Shown here in pieces: positions 26,426 to 35,180 of a DNA stretch of 61,690 nucleotides. Position numbers and translations under genes: made by a program. A model generated the notes under the pieces. It was given only the letters and a program-made list of their open reading frames with translations, had not been told where the DNA came from and made no database searches. This DNA comes from Gemmataceae bacterium. Its GTDB lineage: Bacteria > Planctomycetota > Planctomycetia > Gemmatales > Gemmataceae. Within the stretch, counting starts at the first letter, position 1; every line of letters starts with the position of its first letter. The stretch covers positions 1-61,690 of the forward strand of contig JAKEET010000072.1 in NCBI GenBank assembly GCA_022616435.1, given 5' to 3'.

Positions 26426-27562
26426 ATGTCTCGATTGGATCAAATCCGCGCCAAAGTCGAAGCCGGCGAACGCCTGTCGTTCGACGACGGCGTGTTCCTT
26501 TATGACGAGGCCGACCTGTTCGACCTGGGCGGCATGGCCAACCTGGTCCGCGAGCGCAAGAACGGCACCTTCGCCTACTACAACGTCAACACGCACATCA
26601 ATCCGACCAACGTCTGCGTCTACCGCTGTGTCTTCTGCGCCTTTCGCGCCGACCTCAAGAGCGCCAAGGGCTACGTCATGCCGGACGAGCAAATCCTGGA
26701 GCGGGCCGCCCAGGCCGAGGCCCGCGGCGCCACCGAGCTGCACATCGTCGGCGGATTGCACCACCAGTTGCCGTATGACTGGTATTTGCACGTCGTCCGC
26801 ATCATCCACGACGCCAACCCGCGGCTGCATCTCAAGGCCTACACCGCGGTCGAGTGGGACTGGTTCGCCCGGCTCACCGGCCGGCCGACGCGCGACATCC
26901 TCGGCGAATTCAAGGACGCCGGCCTGGGCAGCCTGCCCGGCGGCGGCGCCGAGATCTTCCATCCCGAGGTGCGCGACCTGATCTGCGAGCACAAGGCCGA
27001 CGCCGACGCCTGGATCAGGATCCACCGCGAGGCCCATCAGCTCGGCCTGCGCTCCAACGCGACCATGCTCTACGGCCACATCGAAAAGACGCCGCACCGC
27101 ATCGACCACCTGATTCGCCTGCGCGAGCTGCAGGACGAAACCGGCGGCTTCCAGACCTTCATCCCGCTCGCCTTCCATCCGGACAACACCAAGCTCGGCC
27201 ACGACCACCAGATCAAGAAGCCGAACATCCTGACGGACCTGCGGACCATGGCGGTGAGCCGGCTGATGCTCGACAACTTCGCGCACGTGAAGGCCTACTG
27301 GATCATGCTCGGCATCCCGACGGCCCAGCTATCGCTCTGCTACGGGGCCGACGACATCGACGGCACCGTGGTCCACGAGAAGATCTACCACGACGCCGGC
27401 TCCGATTCGCCGCAGGAGATGACGGTCGCCGAGCTGCGCCGCCTGATCGAGGAAGCCGGTCGCGTGCCGGTGGAGCGCGACACGCTGTACAACCAGGTGG
27501 TGCGGACGGAGCGGACGTGGGAGACGGGGAAGCCGGTGGCCTTGGAGCTGGTTCACGCCTGA
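26426..27562 (+). CDS. mqnE: Aminofutalosine synthase MqnE (radical SAM)
   Basis: The protein has 378 residues. CVYRCVFCAF holds the CxxxCxxC [4Fe-4S] cluster motif of radical SAM enzymes. HINPTNVC, GATELHIVGGLHHQLPYDWY, LKAYTAVEWDWFARLTGRP and GGGAEIFHPEVRD match MqnE rather than MqnC. The enzyme joins the radical of SAM to 3-((1-carboxyvinyl)oxy)benzoate in the futalosine route to menaquinone. The other mqn genes are not in the window, as is usual in scattered planctomycete pathways. The 157-bp spacer upstream shows no gene. Confidence 0.95.
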   Translation: MSRLDQIRAKVEAGERLSFDDGVFLYDEADLFDLGGMANLVRERKNGTFAYYNVNTHINPTNVCVYRCVFCAFRADLKSAKGYVMPDEQILERAAQAEARGATELHIVGGLHHQLPYDWYLHVVRIIHDANPRLHLKAYTAVEWDWFARLTGRPTRDILGEFKDAGLGSLPGGGAEIFHPEVRDLICEHKADADAWIRIHREAHQLGLRSNATMLYGHIEKTPHRIDHLIRLRELQDETGGFQTFIPLAFHPDNTKLGHDHQIKKPNILTDLRTMAVSRLMLDNFAHVKAYWIMLGIPTAQLSLCYGADDIDGTVVHEKIYHDAGSDSPQEMTVAELRRLIEEAGRVPVERDTLYNQVVRTERTWETGKPVALELVHA

Positions 27563-27581
27563 CGCGGCATGGGGTTGACGG

Positions 27582-28220
27582 ATGGCCGATACCGGAAAGA
27601 AGAACTCCGCAGCCCCCGGTTGTGTCGCGATCGCGGCTCTCTGGATCGTGCTTGCCTTGCACCACTTTTCGGATCACATCTGGGACGAGGAGCCGGCATT
27701 TCTCAAATGGGTCGTGATCGGCTTCGGCTGCCTGGTGCTGCTCGGCCTCGGCGGCGCGCTGATCTTCGGCAAGCGAGATGAAAAGATCTACGCGCTCGTG
27801 GTCCTGGCGATCATCGGCCTGGCGGTGGCGTTCCTGCCGGGCGGCCGCGATCGTCGAACGGATGCCGCGCTGCAAAACCTTCTGAAGGACCTGTCGGAAC
27901 ACGAGGCTGCGTTGAAGCGCGAAACGGACACGTTGCCCGTCATCAGCGACAAACCGTCGCGCGCCGAGCTCAATGAGAAGCTGAATCTGGTGATCGAGCA
28001 ATTGCATCAACAAGCCAAGTCGTCCCGAGACCTGTCTCATCGTGTCAAGGAACTGTTGCCGCGCGTGTCGGGCGACGGTCAGGCACGGCTTCATCAGGGC
28101 CTGGAACGTTTTGCCGCACAAGCCTGGTCGTCGAGCGAGCAGCGCGACGCCTGGATCGAGCACGTGCGCGAGAAGGTGAAGGGGATGGCGAAAGGGAAGC
28201 CGAATGACCTGGACGGCTAG
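27582..28220 (+). CDS. Membrane protein of unknown function with C-terminal coiled coil
   Basis: The protein has 212 residues. Three hydrophobic segments lie at about 14-28, 43-62 and 68-84. A helical, charged C-terminal half follows (LQNLLKDLSEHEAALKRETD, LNEKLNLVIEQLHQQAK) that looks like a coiled coil. No known motif was seen. It begins 19 bp after mqnE and may share its transcript, although nothing connects it to menaquinone synthesis. The topology suggests a cytoplasmic coiled-coil tail. Confidence 0.75.
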   Translation: MADTGKKNSAAPGCVAIAALWIVLALHHFSDHIWDEEPAFLKWVVIGFGCLVLLGLGGALIFGKRDEKIYALVVLAIIGLAVAFLPGGRDRRTDAALQNLLKDLSEHEAALKRETDTLPVISDKPSRAELNEKLNLVIEQLHQQAKSSRDLSHRVKELLPRVSGDGQARLHQGLERFAAQAWSSSEQRDAWIEHVREKVKGMAKGKPNDLDG

Positions 28221-28286
28221 CTCGCGGTCGCGGCGGTGATGACCTCGGTGATGTTTCGATACGCGACAATGCGCATCCGCTGCCAA

Positions 28287-28313
28287 CGACGGGCTTACGC
28301 CTCGACGCTCGCC
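28287..28313. repeat. REP-like family B arm, second copy
   Basis: This 27-bp element (CGACGGGCTTACGCC then TCGACGCTCGCC) matches the right arm at 8321-8347 with two differences. It lies between two convergent genes. Confidence 0.65.
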
Positions 28314-28323
28314 ATGCCGCGGA

Positions 28324-28860
28324 CTACCCGGCGCCTCGGGCTGTTGCGACGATCAGCAGCGCCGTGCCGAGCGCCTGGCAGCTGACCGGCCAGCAGGCGA
28401 TCCGCCAGTGGTCCTTGACGAACTTCAATGCCAGGATGGTTCCAAGGATCGGGACCAGCAAGACCAACAGGGCGGCGAGTGGATTGCCGACGTAGACCTG
28501 CGTGAACAGCCACAGATGCCCGGCGGTCACCAGCACCAATCCAAGGGCGGCGAACCATTCCCGGTAAACCAGGAACACCCCCAGCACCGGTACGGCGACC
28601 AGGCACGTCCACGCCACCACCGCGGCGTACAGCACGGCGCTCGATGGCCGCGCCAGCGCGTTGTCGGCCGTCGGGTCGGTGGCGGCTGTATGGGCGATGT
28701 GGAGATCGCGCCCGGCCAGGCGGCGGAGCTCGCCATAGCTCGGCACCGCGACCGTTCGGCCACAGGCACACTGGACCGACGTGCCCGCCATCCCTTCGGT
28801 GACGACCACTTGCTGTCCGCATTCGCAGGCCAGCGCGATGCCTTCGACACTTGAATTCAT
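28324..28860 (-). CDS. Membrane protein with N-terminal zinc-ribbon-like Cys cluster
   Basis: The protein has 178 residues from ATG 28860. The first 35 residues contain ALACECGQQVVV and TSVQCACGRTVAVPSY, two C-x-C-G pairs that resemble a small zinc ribbon of the type found at the start of many planctomycete membrane proteins. Four hydrophobic segments follow (AVLYAAVVAWTCLVAVPVLG, FAALGLVLVTAGHLWLF, LAALLVLLVPILGTILAL, CQALGTALLIVATA). A longer frame to 28971 begins inside REP repeats and was rejected. Function is unknown. Confidence 0.78.
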   Translation of the reverse strand: MNSSVEGIALACECGQQVVVTEGMAGTSVQCACGRTVAVPSYGELRRLAGRDLHIAHTAATDPTADNALARPSSAVLYAAVVAWTCLVAVPVLGVFLVYREWFAALGLVLVTAGHLWLFTQVYVGNPLAALLVLLVPILGTILALKFVKDHWRIACWPVSCQALGTALLIVATARGAG

Positions 28861-28907
28861 GGCACGGGTATTGTGACCCTGAACGGTGGCGAATGCAAGC
28901 GCGTGAT

Positions 28908-29048
28908 GCACTCCAGGTCCCTGTAGGTCCCGCTTGCCGAGCGGGACCTTTGCCGAGCGGGACCTTTGCACTCCAGGTCCCGCCTGTAGGTCCCGCTTGC
29001 CGAGCGGGACCTTTGCACTTCAGGTCCCGCCTGGCAGGCGGGACCTAC
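28908..29048. repeat. REP cluster, family A (three hairpins plus a partial copy)
   Basis: The 315-bp spacer 28861-29175 is dominated by AGGTCCCGC...GCGGGACCT palindromes at about 28925-28949, 28988-29012 and 29022-29048. A half copy lies at 28951-28965 and further single arms (CTCCAGGTCCC) lie between. Loops are TTGCCGA or CTGGCAG. The same unit recurs at 31254-31278, so the pair of damaged genes in between is flanked by it. Confidence 0.88.
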
Positions 29049-29175
29049 CCGATTTTGTCGCAACCCCGCCCTGCCTGGCGAGCTATTCCTCGTAAGGCCT
29101 GTCGTGTCCTGCTTCGGCACTCTCGAAGCGTGACGGGCCAGCAACAACGCCCATCGTTTCTTGAGGAGAGATTCC

Positions 29176-29586
29176 GTGTTTCGCCAATCGACAATCCGTC
29201 CGACCCTGGAAGTCCTGGAGGGCCGGCTGTGCATGTCTGCCGCCGATCCGCTGGCGGCCGTTAACGATCCCTTGGACAACGGCCATGGCACTCACGTCGC
29301 CGGCACGTTCGCGGCGATCGGCAACAACAGGGTCGGCCAGGCCGATTCCGGGGTCAGCTATGTTGAGCGCATGAACTACCAGCAACTCAGCGAGTCCGCG
29401 CCCATCGACGGCGCCGCGGCTGTCGGCGGTTGGGGCTCGTCGGTGTACCAGTACGCGTACAACGACCCCACGCCGGCGCAGGTGGACTACTTCCTGAAGC
29501 TCCAGGGCATCGACGGCGACGCGACCGACGCCGCGGCCGACGGCAACCGCAACGAGTACAAGTACGTCGCCGTGCGCCGCTTGTAA
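29176..29586 (+). pseudogene. Chimeric remnant: LExLExR signal, subtilisin His-site piece and DJ-1-like piece
   Basis: The frame of 136 codons starts at GTG 29176 after GAGGAGA. Residues 1-20 (TIRPTLEVLEGRLCMSA) carry the planctomycete LExLExR export signal. Then DPLDNGHGTHVAGTFAAIGN is the catalytic-His block of a subtilase (S8), without Asp or Ser blocks. The next segment, GGWGSSVYQYAYNDP, is nearly identical to part of the DJ-1-like gene 680 bp downstream (43 of 46 bases, 29425-29470 against 30105-30150). No complete domain is left. It appears to be a deletion or recombination product of two secreted-protein genes; whether it is expressed is unknown. Confidence 0.7.
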
Positions 29587-29747
29587 ACCCGCGCAATCTT
29601 GTCGCAGTCATGGGACTGTTGACGAGCCTATCGCAGATGACTCGGCGCCGGCTGCGGAAAGCCGGCGCCCGCCATGAACCCACGATCACCAGGCCGCATG
29701 CCAGACGCCCCGGCGCCGGGCGGCGGTCCCAATACGGAGACACGAAC

Positions 29748-31241
29748 ATGCGCTTTCTGAAAGATTGGTTCAACCGGAGCAAACATCGGCAACCGCGGCG
29801 ATCCCAGTGCGGCCGGACCAAGCTGGCGATGGAGACGCTGGAGGCACGCGACCTCATGTCGGCCAGCCCGATGCCCGTGCTGATGGTCATCGCCGATCAT
29901 CACGACTTCTACTACAAGGAGTATGCCGACACTCGGCAATCGCTCGAAGAGGCCGGCCTCGATGTCGTGGCGGCCGCCACCACCACCCGGCCGTCGATTC
30001 CGCACCCCAACTCCGGCCAGACCCCGGGTACGCCCGGCGAGGTCGTGCCTGACCTGGCCCTGGCGGACGTCAACGCGGACGATTACTCGGCCATCGTCTT
30101 CGTCGGCGGCTGGGGCTCGTCGATGTACCAGTACGCCTACAACGACCCCAACCTCGACGGCGTTACCGACAACTTCTACGTGAATTCCCACTACAACGGC
30201 GACGACGACCTCGACGACGGGATGATCGCGCGGACGAAGGAGATCGTCAACGGCCTCATCAACGACTTCCTGGCCGACGACAAGCCCGTGGCGGCCGTCT
30301 GCCACGGCGTCACCGTGCTCGCCTGGGCGCGCGTGGACGGCGTCAGCCCGCTGGCGGGCCGGCAGGTCTCCGTGCCGCTCACGGTCGGCTCGCCCGCGCA
30401 GTTCTACAACGGCAACTGGCACCCCGACATGAACCTCTCGGGGCAGTACGATCAGGTTGTCGCCAACGGCGGCCTGGCCAACACCGTCAGCGGCCAGTAC
30501 GGCGATCGGACCACCGTGGCCGATGACGTGGTCGTCGATGGCCGGATCATCACCCCGAGAACTTCGACTCGGCGGCCTACTTCGGCGCCGTCATCGCCGC
30601 AGAGGTCATCGCGAACGTCCCACCCGAGGACCGACCCCCCGTGTCGATGTCCGGCAGCGACCTGCTCGTGACGGGAACGGACAGCAGCGACACGATCTTC
30701 GTGTGGAGCGGCGGCACGCCTAACGAGGTGTACGTCTGGCTCAACGGGACGCTCTTCGGGCCGTTCGTCGTGCCCGTGGACGGCCAGGTCATTGTCCACG
30801 CAGGCGGCGGCAACGACCGGATTCTTGCCCCCAGCCTGGGGATCGCGGCGGCGATCTACGGGGAGGACGGCAACGACCACATCGCCGGGCGGCCTGGCGG
30901 ACGACTTGCTCGACGGCGGGGACGGCTGGGACCGCATCCGCGGCGGCTGGGGCAACGACTGGATCAGCGGCGGCGCCGGCAACGACCACCTGCACGGGGG
31001 CCAGGGCAACGACGTCATCGTGGGCGGCGCCGGCAACGATTGGCTCCACGGTCATGGCGGCCGCGACTTCCTCATCGGCGGCCAGGGCCGCGATCGGCTC
31101 CGCGGCGGCGCCGGCATCGACCGGATCATCGGCGGCGCCACCCCGCACGATCACGACCAGGACGCGCTGGCCGCGATCGTAGCCGCGTGGATGGCGGCGG
31201 GCAGCGCGGACGGCGATCGCTTTGGCTTGCGAGTGGCTTGA
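29748..31241 (+). pseudogene. DJ-1/PfpI-domain secreted protein with RTX repeats, two compensating frameshifts
   Basis: From ATG 29748 the product begins with KLAMETLEARDLMSA, the LExLExR signal. A DJ-1/PfpI domain follows (PVLMVIADHHDFYYKEY, SAIVFVGGWGSSMYQYAYND, KPVAAVCHGVTVLAW with the nucleophile Cys). Near 30558 (after DGRIITP) the frame must shift -1 to continue as ENFDSAAYFGAVIAAEVIAN. It then reads SDTIFVWSGGTPNEVYVWLN and GGGNDRILAP. Near 30887 it must shift back to read GGLADDLLDGGDGWDRI and RTX-type GGAGNDHLHGG repeats to the stop at 31241. Both shifts fall in short C or G runs. The uninterrupted frame stops at 30671. The original would be a ~497-residue exported protein with calcium-binding repeats. 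Confidence 0.75.
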
Positions 31242-31253
31242 CGACGGGCCTGT

Positions 31254-31278
31254 AGGTCCCGCTTGCCGAGCGGGACCT
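31254..31278. repeat. REP-like hairpin, family A
   Basis: AGGTCCCGC-TTGCCGA-GCGGGACCT directly after the stop of the RTX gene is identical to the units at 28925 and 28988. It may act as its terminator. Confidence 0.85.
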
Positions 31279-31303
31279 TGGCCTGGCTTGCCGAACGGGG
31301 AAC

Positions 31304-31822
31304 TCACTTGCTCGGCGGTTTGCGCTCTTGTCCCCGCTTCGACTTGTCTTCGAAGATGTAGAACGTGCCGCCGTCGACGGGATCTCGAACAGGCGAGCGG
31401 TAGATGCTGCCTTCGATGACCGTGGGCTCCTTGGCGCCGAGCCGGAACAGCGTGAATTGCACGTCCACTTTTCGCGACTCCCCTTTCTTCGACGGGTCCG
31501 TCCTCGTGCGGATCTCATTGGCAACGTCGGTGATCTGCCGCGCGGATGTCACGGGAATGTTCCGGTCGCCGACCTTGATGCTCTCAAAGATGTCGCCCGG
31601 CTTGAGTCTGACGTGGTAACCCAGGCTCCGCTCCTTGACCGATTGCACCTTCAAGACCTTGGTCGGCGCGCTGTCGGGGCCGGTTTTCATCGTGTCGGGA
31701 ACGACGACGATGCCGAACCGCGGCGCATTCGGTCCCGTGGACTGGGCAAGCACTCCGTTGGGCGGCACCATCATCAAGATTGCCGCCGCAACAGCGAGGT
31801 TTCTGTACATATGGCTACTCAT
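31304..31822 (-). CDS. Exported protein with possible PDZ-like domain
   Basis: The protein has 172 residues from ATG 31822 (ATG 31810 is an alternative). Signal peptide NLAVAAAILMMVPPNGVLAQ. The mature part contains KVQSVKERSLGYHVRLKPGD, IFESIKVGDRNIPVTSARQI and RKVDVQFTLFRLGAKEP. The GYHVRLKPGDIFESI pattern recalls the carboxylate-binding side of PDZ domains in planctomycete secreted proteins. The C-terminus is Lys/Arg-rich (EDKSKRGQERKPPSK). Function is unknown. It is separated from the patatin gene by 119 bp. Confidence 0.7.
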   Translation of the reverse strand: MSSHMYRNLAVAAAILMMVPPNGVLAQSTGPNAPRFGIVVVPDTMKTGPDSAPTKVLKVQSVKERSLGYHVRLKPGDIFESIKVGDRNIPVTSARQITDVANEIRTRTDPSKKGESRKVDVQFTLFRLGAKEPTVIEGSIYRSPVRDPVDGGTFYIFEDKSKRGQERKPPSK

Positions 31823-31941
31823 GGACGAATTCCACGAAATCAGGTTTCGACAACACACGTCCCCTGTCAATCTTACGCACGGGTGAGGAATTCATGCGCG
31901 AAAAAGCGGCGAAAACCGCGCCCGCCGCGCCGTTTTTCCGG

Positions 31942-34900
31942 TCACAGCTTCTGGGCCAGAGGCGGCTGTTCGACGGACCAGTCCACCAGCTCCTTCAGGA
32001 TCTCCTTGTGGTCGTCGCGGGCGTTTTGCCAAATGAGACTGCGCGCCTGCCGGCCCAGCTGCCAGGTCAACGGCGCAGGGTGTCCGAGCTCGAACGTCCG
32101 CACCGTGAAGTTCGGGACATGATTGCTCAGCAGACTCAACTGCCCGTCGTTGCGGAAGCTCGATGAACTGTCCCAGCTGCTGAGCAGCGCCTCGACCGGC
32201 GAGGAGATCTCTTCAGGGGCGTGCCCGAAATAACGAACCGGGGCGGGATCGATCTTGCGCAGCGTGCGGCGCTCGTGGCTGACGCTGGCGCGGATTTGAA
32301 TCACCAGGGACCGGGTGACGCGCTGGCGGCTCAAGGCTTGATTGCTGCTCACGCTGAACAGCCACGACGAGGCCAGGCTCACGCCGTAGTTGTCAAAATA
32401 GCCGGCATCGACGACGCGGCGCTGCGGCACCGTCGGCAGCGATACCGCCGGGCTGAAGAATGGGAAGCTGGCGTTCATGCGCACCGCCGTGCTGAGCTTG
32501 AACGTCTGCTGGGCCTTCGGGAACATGCGGAACAGCTCGTAGGCTTCCTGCGAGAACAGCTCGCGCTGGGCCGCCAGCTGTGCTTCGTTGACGACCACGT
32601 GGCGAAGGTCGAGATTGCTGATCAGCAGCCGGCGGCCGTCCTCCACCAGCATCGGCGTGAAGACCAGAAACGGGCGCTGGCGTGCCTTCTCGGCCTCCAG
32701 AAAGTCACTGAAGGTGTGGTCCAGCTTGCCGTCGAGATGCGCCGACCACGCTTCTTCGAGCATCTTGCCCCGGTCGTGCTGCTGGGGCCACGGCGAGAAC
32801 AGGCTGGGGACGTCGCCCAGCACCAGTTGCTGCATGATCGGCGTCAGACAATCCTTGACCAGCTTGCAGTAGCATTGCTCGAGATGCTTGCGGCGCTCTT
32901 CCTTCGTCCGCTGGTCCCAGTCGCGGACCGGCAACGGCCGATCGGCGAGGGTTTCGACATAGTAGCTGGCCCCCAACATGCCGCCGGAGGCGCCGGTGAT
33001 GATGCGGACCTGGCGCGGAAAATCGACGTTGCTGTCGGCGTGGGCCAGTTCCAGCTGGGCCAGGACCGCGAAGGCCCAGGCGGCGGCGCGCAGGCCGCCG
33101 CCGCTGACCGCGACCACGACCACCGGCTCCGACTCGAAATCCAGCTCGTCGATGCGCACCAGGGGATGGAGGTCCGGCTTGGGCTTGATGCGGCTCCAGT
33201 CGGCGAGCAAATGCCGCAAGTCCGCCGCCGGCATGTGGACGGGGGTGATCCGCGCGGCCCGCTCGCCGTCGTTGAGCAGCGGGCGGCCGCCGCGGACGCC
33301 CCTTTCCATGTCGCCCCAGCGCTGGTAGTACTTCGCTTGCAACTCCCGAGAACGATCCGATTCCACGATCCCCTGCATTCGCGTGGATCCGTCGAGGTCG
33401 CCGCCGCCGGCCAGCGCGTAGCTGGTCCAATAGCCCTCCTCCTCCAGGAATTTGGCGAACTCCCGGCTGTGCTCGTCCAGTTCCTCCTGGTCGCGGTGCT
33501 CGTCGGCGCAGGCCCCCAGGTCCAGGAGTGTGTCGTAGTCGAGGCCGTCGAAGCGGTAGTGGTAACGCTGAATGCCGCTGAACACGGCCAGGAACAGCAT
33601 CGCCACCAGGGGAACATACTGCCAGCGCCGGATCAGTACGACGGCCACCCCGTAGGCGCCAACCAGCCCGAAGAGAAAGAAGCAGCCGAAGGTCGCCGCC
33701 GAGCGGGTTGCGGGCACGAGACAGACGGCCACGAAGTACACCAGGGTCAGCACGGCGACCGCGGCGCTGGCGCGTCGCCAAGCGCGTTCGGCCGTCGTGA
33801 TCCCGGGCGGCAGCAGCAGCGTGTTGAGCCACTCGCGCATCTGCTGCGGGAAGAAAGCAAAGCCCCCCGCATAGAGCAGGCATGCCGCCGCCGCCATGCC
33901 GAGCCAACCCCACGCCCACCATTGACTGAACAACCAGGTCACGCCCAGGTACGCCAGGAAGGTGTGCACGGTGAGCAGGACGGCGAAGGCGACCGGGGAC
34001 TCGCCTTTCGACCGCCGCAACAAGGATCGGATCGCCACGTAGATCACCAGCATTCCCAGGCCGAACAGGACCAGGAACGGTCCGCGGTCGATGCTCGCCT
34101 CCAACCCCGTCAAGACCAGCAACGCGACCCAGAACACGATGAGGGCGAACTCCATGACGCCCGGCCCCCATCGTGCTGGAAAAGCGCCGATCACGAACCC
34201 CACGAACCTGTTCAGCCAACCGAACCGCCACGTCGAGGCCCAGCCGACCAGCAGCACCCACAGCACGGCGCCGCCCAGGGCGCTGCCGATCACGAGCGCG
34301 CCGGTATACGGAGCGTGCCAGCCTGCCGGCTCGTTGCACAGGTCCGCGGCGGGCCGCGGGTCGTCGGCCTGTTCCTCGGCGTCGACCTTCGCCTCCTGGT
34401 GCTGGCCGAGCGTGCGCGTAAACCACGGCGAGATCCTGATCAAGGCGAACAGGCATCCGAAGGTCACGATCGCCAGCAACGTGACGCGGACGACGTAACC
34501 GGTCAGCGACGACCACGGTACCGCCGTGGCGGTCGTGGGTTGGCCGGTTGCCGGCTGGTCCGTTGCTGACTGGACCGTTGCTGACTGGTCCGTTGCCGGC
34601 TGGTCCGTTGCCGGCTGGCCGGCCGCAGTTTGGCTGGCTGCGTTCTTGGCGGTTGCGGATTGATCCGTCGCAGGTTGACCCGTCGCGGGTGGCTCGGTGG
34701 CGGACGGGCGGGGCAGAGCGAGGTTCTCTTCGCGAATGTCCTGGAGCAGGAGCAAATAGCCCACGACCAGGACGAGCGCCCACAGGATGCCGAGAGAGAA
34801 TCCGGCGACGACGCTCATGAGCAGATCGTCTTGCCAGAAGGCCTCGCGAATGCCCATCGCGCGGACCTGTCCGGACAGGAGCAGCGCGATCACCGCCAAG

Positions 34901-35016
34901 AAGACGGGGAGAAGAAAGTAGTAACCGAAGCTGCCCCAGAAGATACGCAGGTACCAGAGGCGCCATAGATCATGGCAGAAATCCTGCACCGCAGCGGAGA
35001 GGCGATTCGTGTTCAT
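31942..35016 (-). CDS. Membrane-anchored patatin-like phospholipase
   Basis: The protein has 1024 residues. The N-terminal half has about ten hydrophobic segments. The C-terminal half is a patatin domain: oxyanion loop VVVVAVSGGGLRAAAWAF, nucleophile elbow ITGASGGMLGASYYVE (Ser in GASGG), and Asp of the dyad in RRVVDAGYFDNYGVSL. Patatins use a Ser-Asp dyad to release fatty acids from membrane lipids. Between two early membrane segments is a Thr/Ala/Gln repeat of five-residue units (ATDQP-like, about 34533-34702). ATG 35016 is chosen over 35091 because the extra 25 residues look like leader noise. It is divergent from the HtrA gene. Confidence 0.9.
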   Translation of the reverse strand: MNTNRLSAAVQDFCHDLWRLWYLRIFWGSFGYYFLLPVFLAVIALLLSGQVRAMGIREAFWQDDLLMSVVAGFSLGILWALVLVVGYLLLLQDIREENLALPRPSATEPPATGQPATDQSATAKNAASQTAAGQPATDQPATDQSATVQSATDQPATGQPTTATAVPWSSLTGYVVRVTLLAIVTFGCLFALIRISPWFTRTLGQHQEAKVDAEEQADDPRPAADLCNEPAGWHAPYTGALVIGSALGGAVLWVLLVGWASTWRFGWLNRFVGFVIGAFPARWGPGVMEFALIVFWVALLVLTGLEASIDRGPFLVLFGLGMLVIYVAIRSLLRRSKGESPVAFAVLLTVHTFLAYLGVTWLFSQWWAWGWLGMAAAACLLYAGGFAFFPQQMREWLNTLLLPPGITTAERAWRRASAAVAVLTLVYFVAVCLVPATRSAATFGCFFLFGLVGAYGVAVVLIRRWQYVPLVAMLFLAVFSGIQRYHYRFDGLDYDTLLDLGACADEHRDQEELDEHSREFAKFLEEEGYWTSYALAGGGDLDGSTRMQGIVESDRSRELQAKYYQRWGDMERGVRGGRPLLNDGERAARITPVHMPAADLRHLLADWSRIKPKPDLHPLVRIDELDFESEPVVVVAVSGGGLRAAAWAFAVLAQLELAHADSNVDFPRQVRIITGASGGMLGASYYVETLADRPLPVRDWDQRTKEERRKHLEQCYCKLVKDCLTPIMQQLVLGDVPSLFSPWPQQHDRGKMLEEAWSAHLDGKLDHTFSDFLEAEKARQRPFLVFTPMLVEDGRRLLISNLDLRHVVVNEAQLAAQRELFSQEAYELFRMFPKAQQTFKLSTAVRMNASFPFFSPAVSLPTVPQRRVVDAGYFDNYGVSLASSWLFSVSSNQALSRQRVTRSLVIQIRASVSHERRTLRKIDPAPVRYFGHAPEEISSPVEALLSSWDSSSSFRNDGQLSLLSNHVPNFTVRTFELGHPAPLTWQLGRQARSLIWQNARDDHKEILKELVDWSVEQPPLAQKL

Positions 35017-35180
35017 GATGTCGAATCCGCGAAGATGGTCCAGTGTTCGGCATGCGCGGTTGTACCTCTCGAGGGGACGCCTTGCAAGCACAAAGGCGGC
35101 GGCGTTGCCGCAAGAATTGAGTGTTTCCGACGCCGCCTAGAATAGAGAGATGCCTCAACCCTCTCGCGAGGAGCGCCGCC

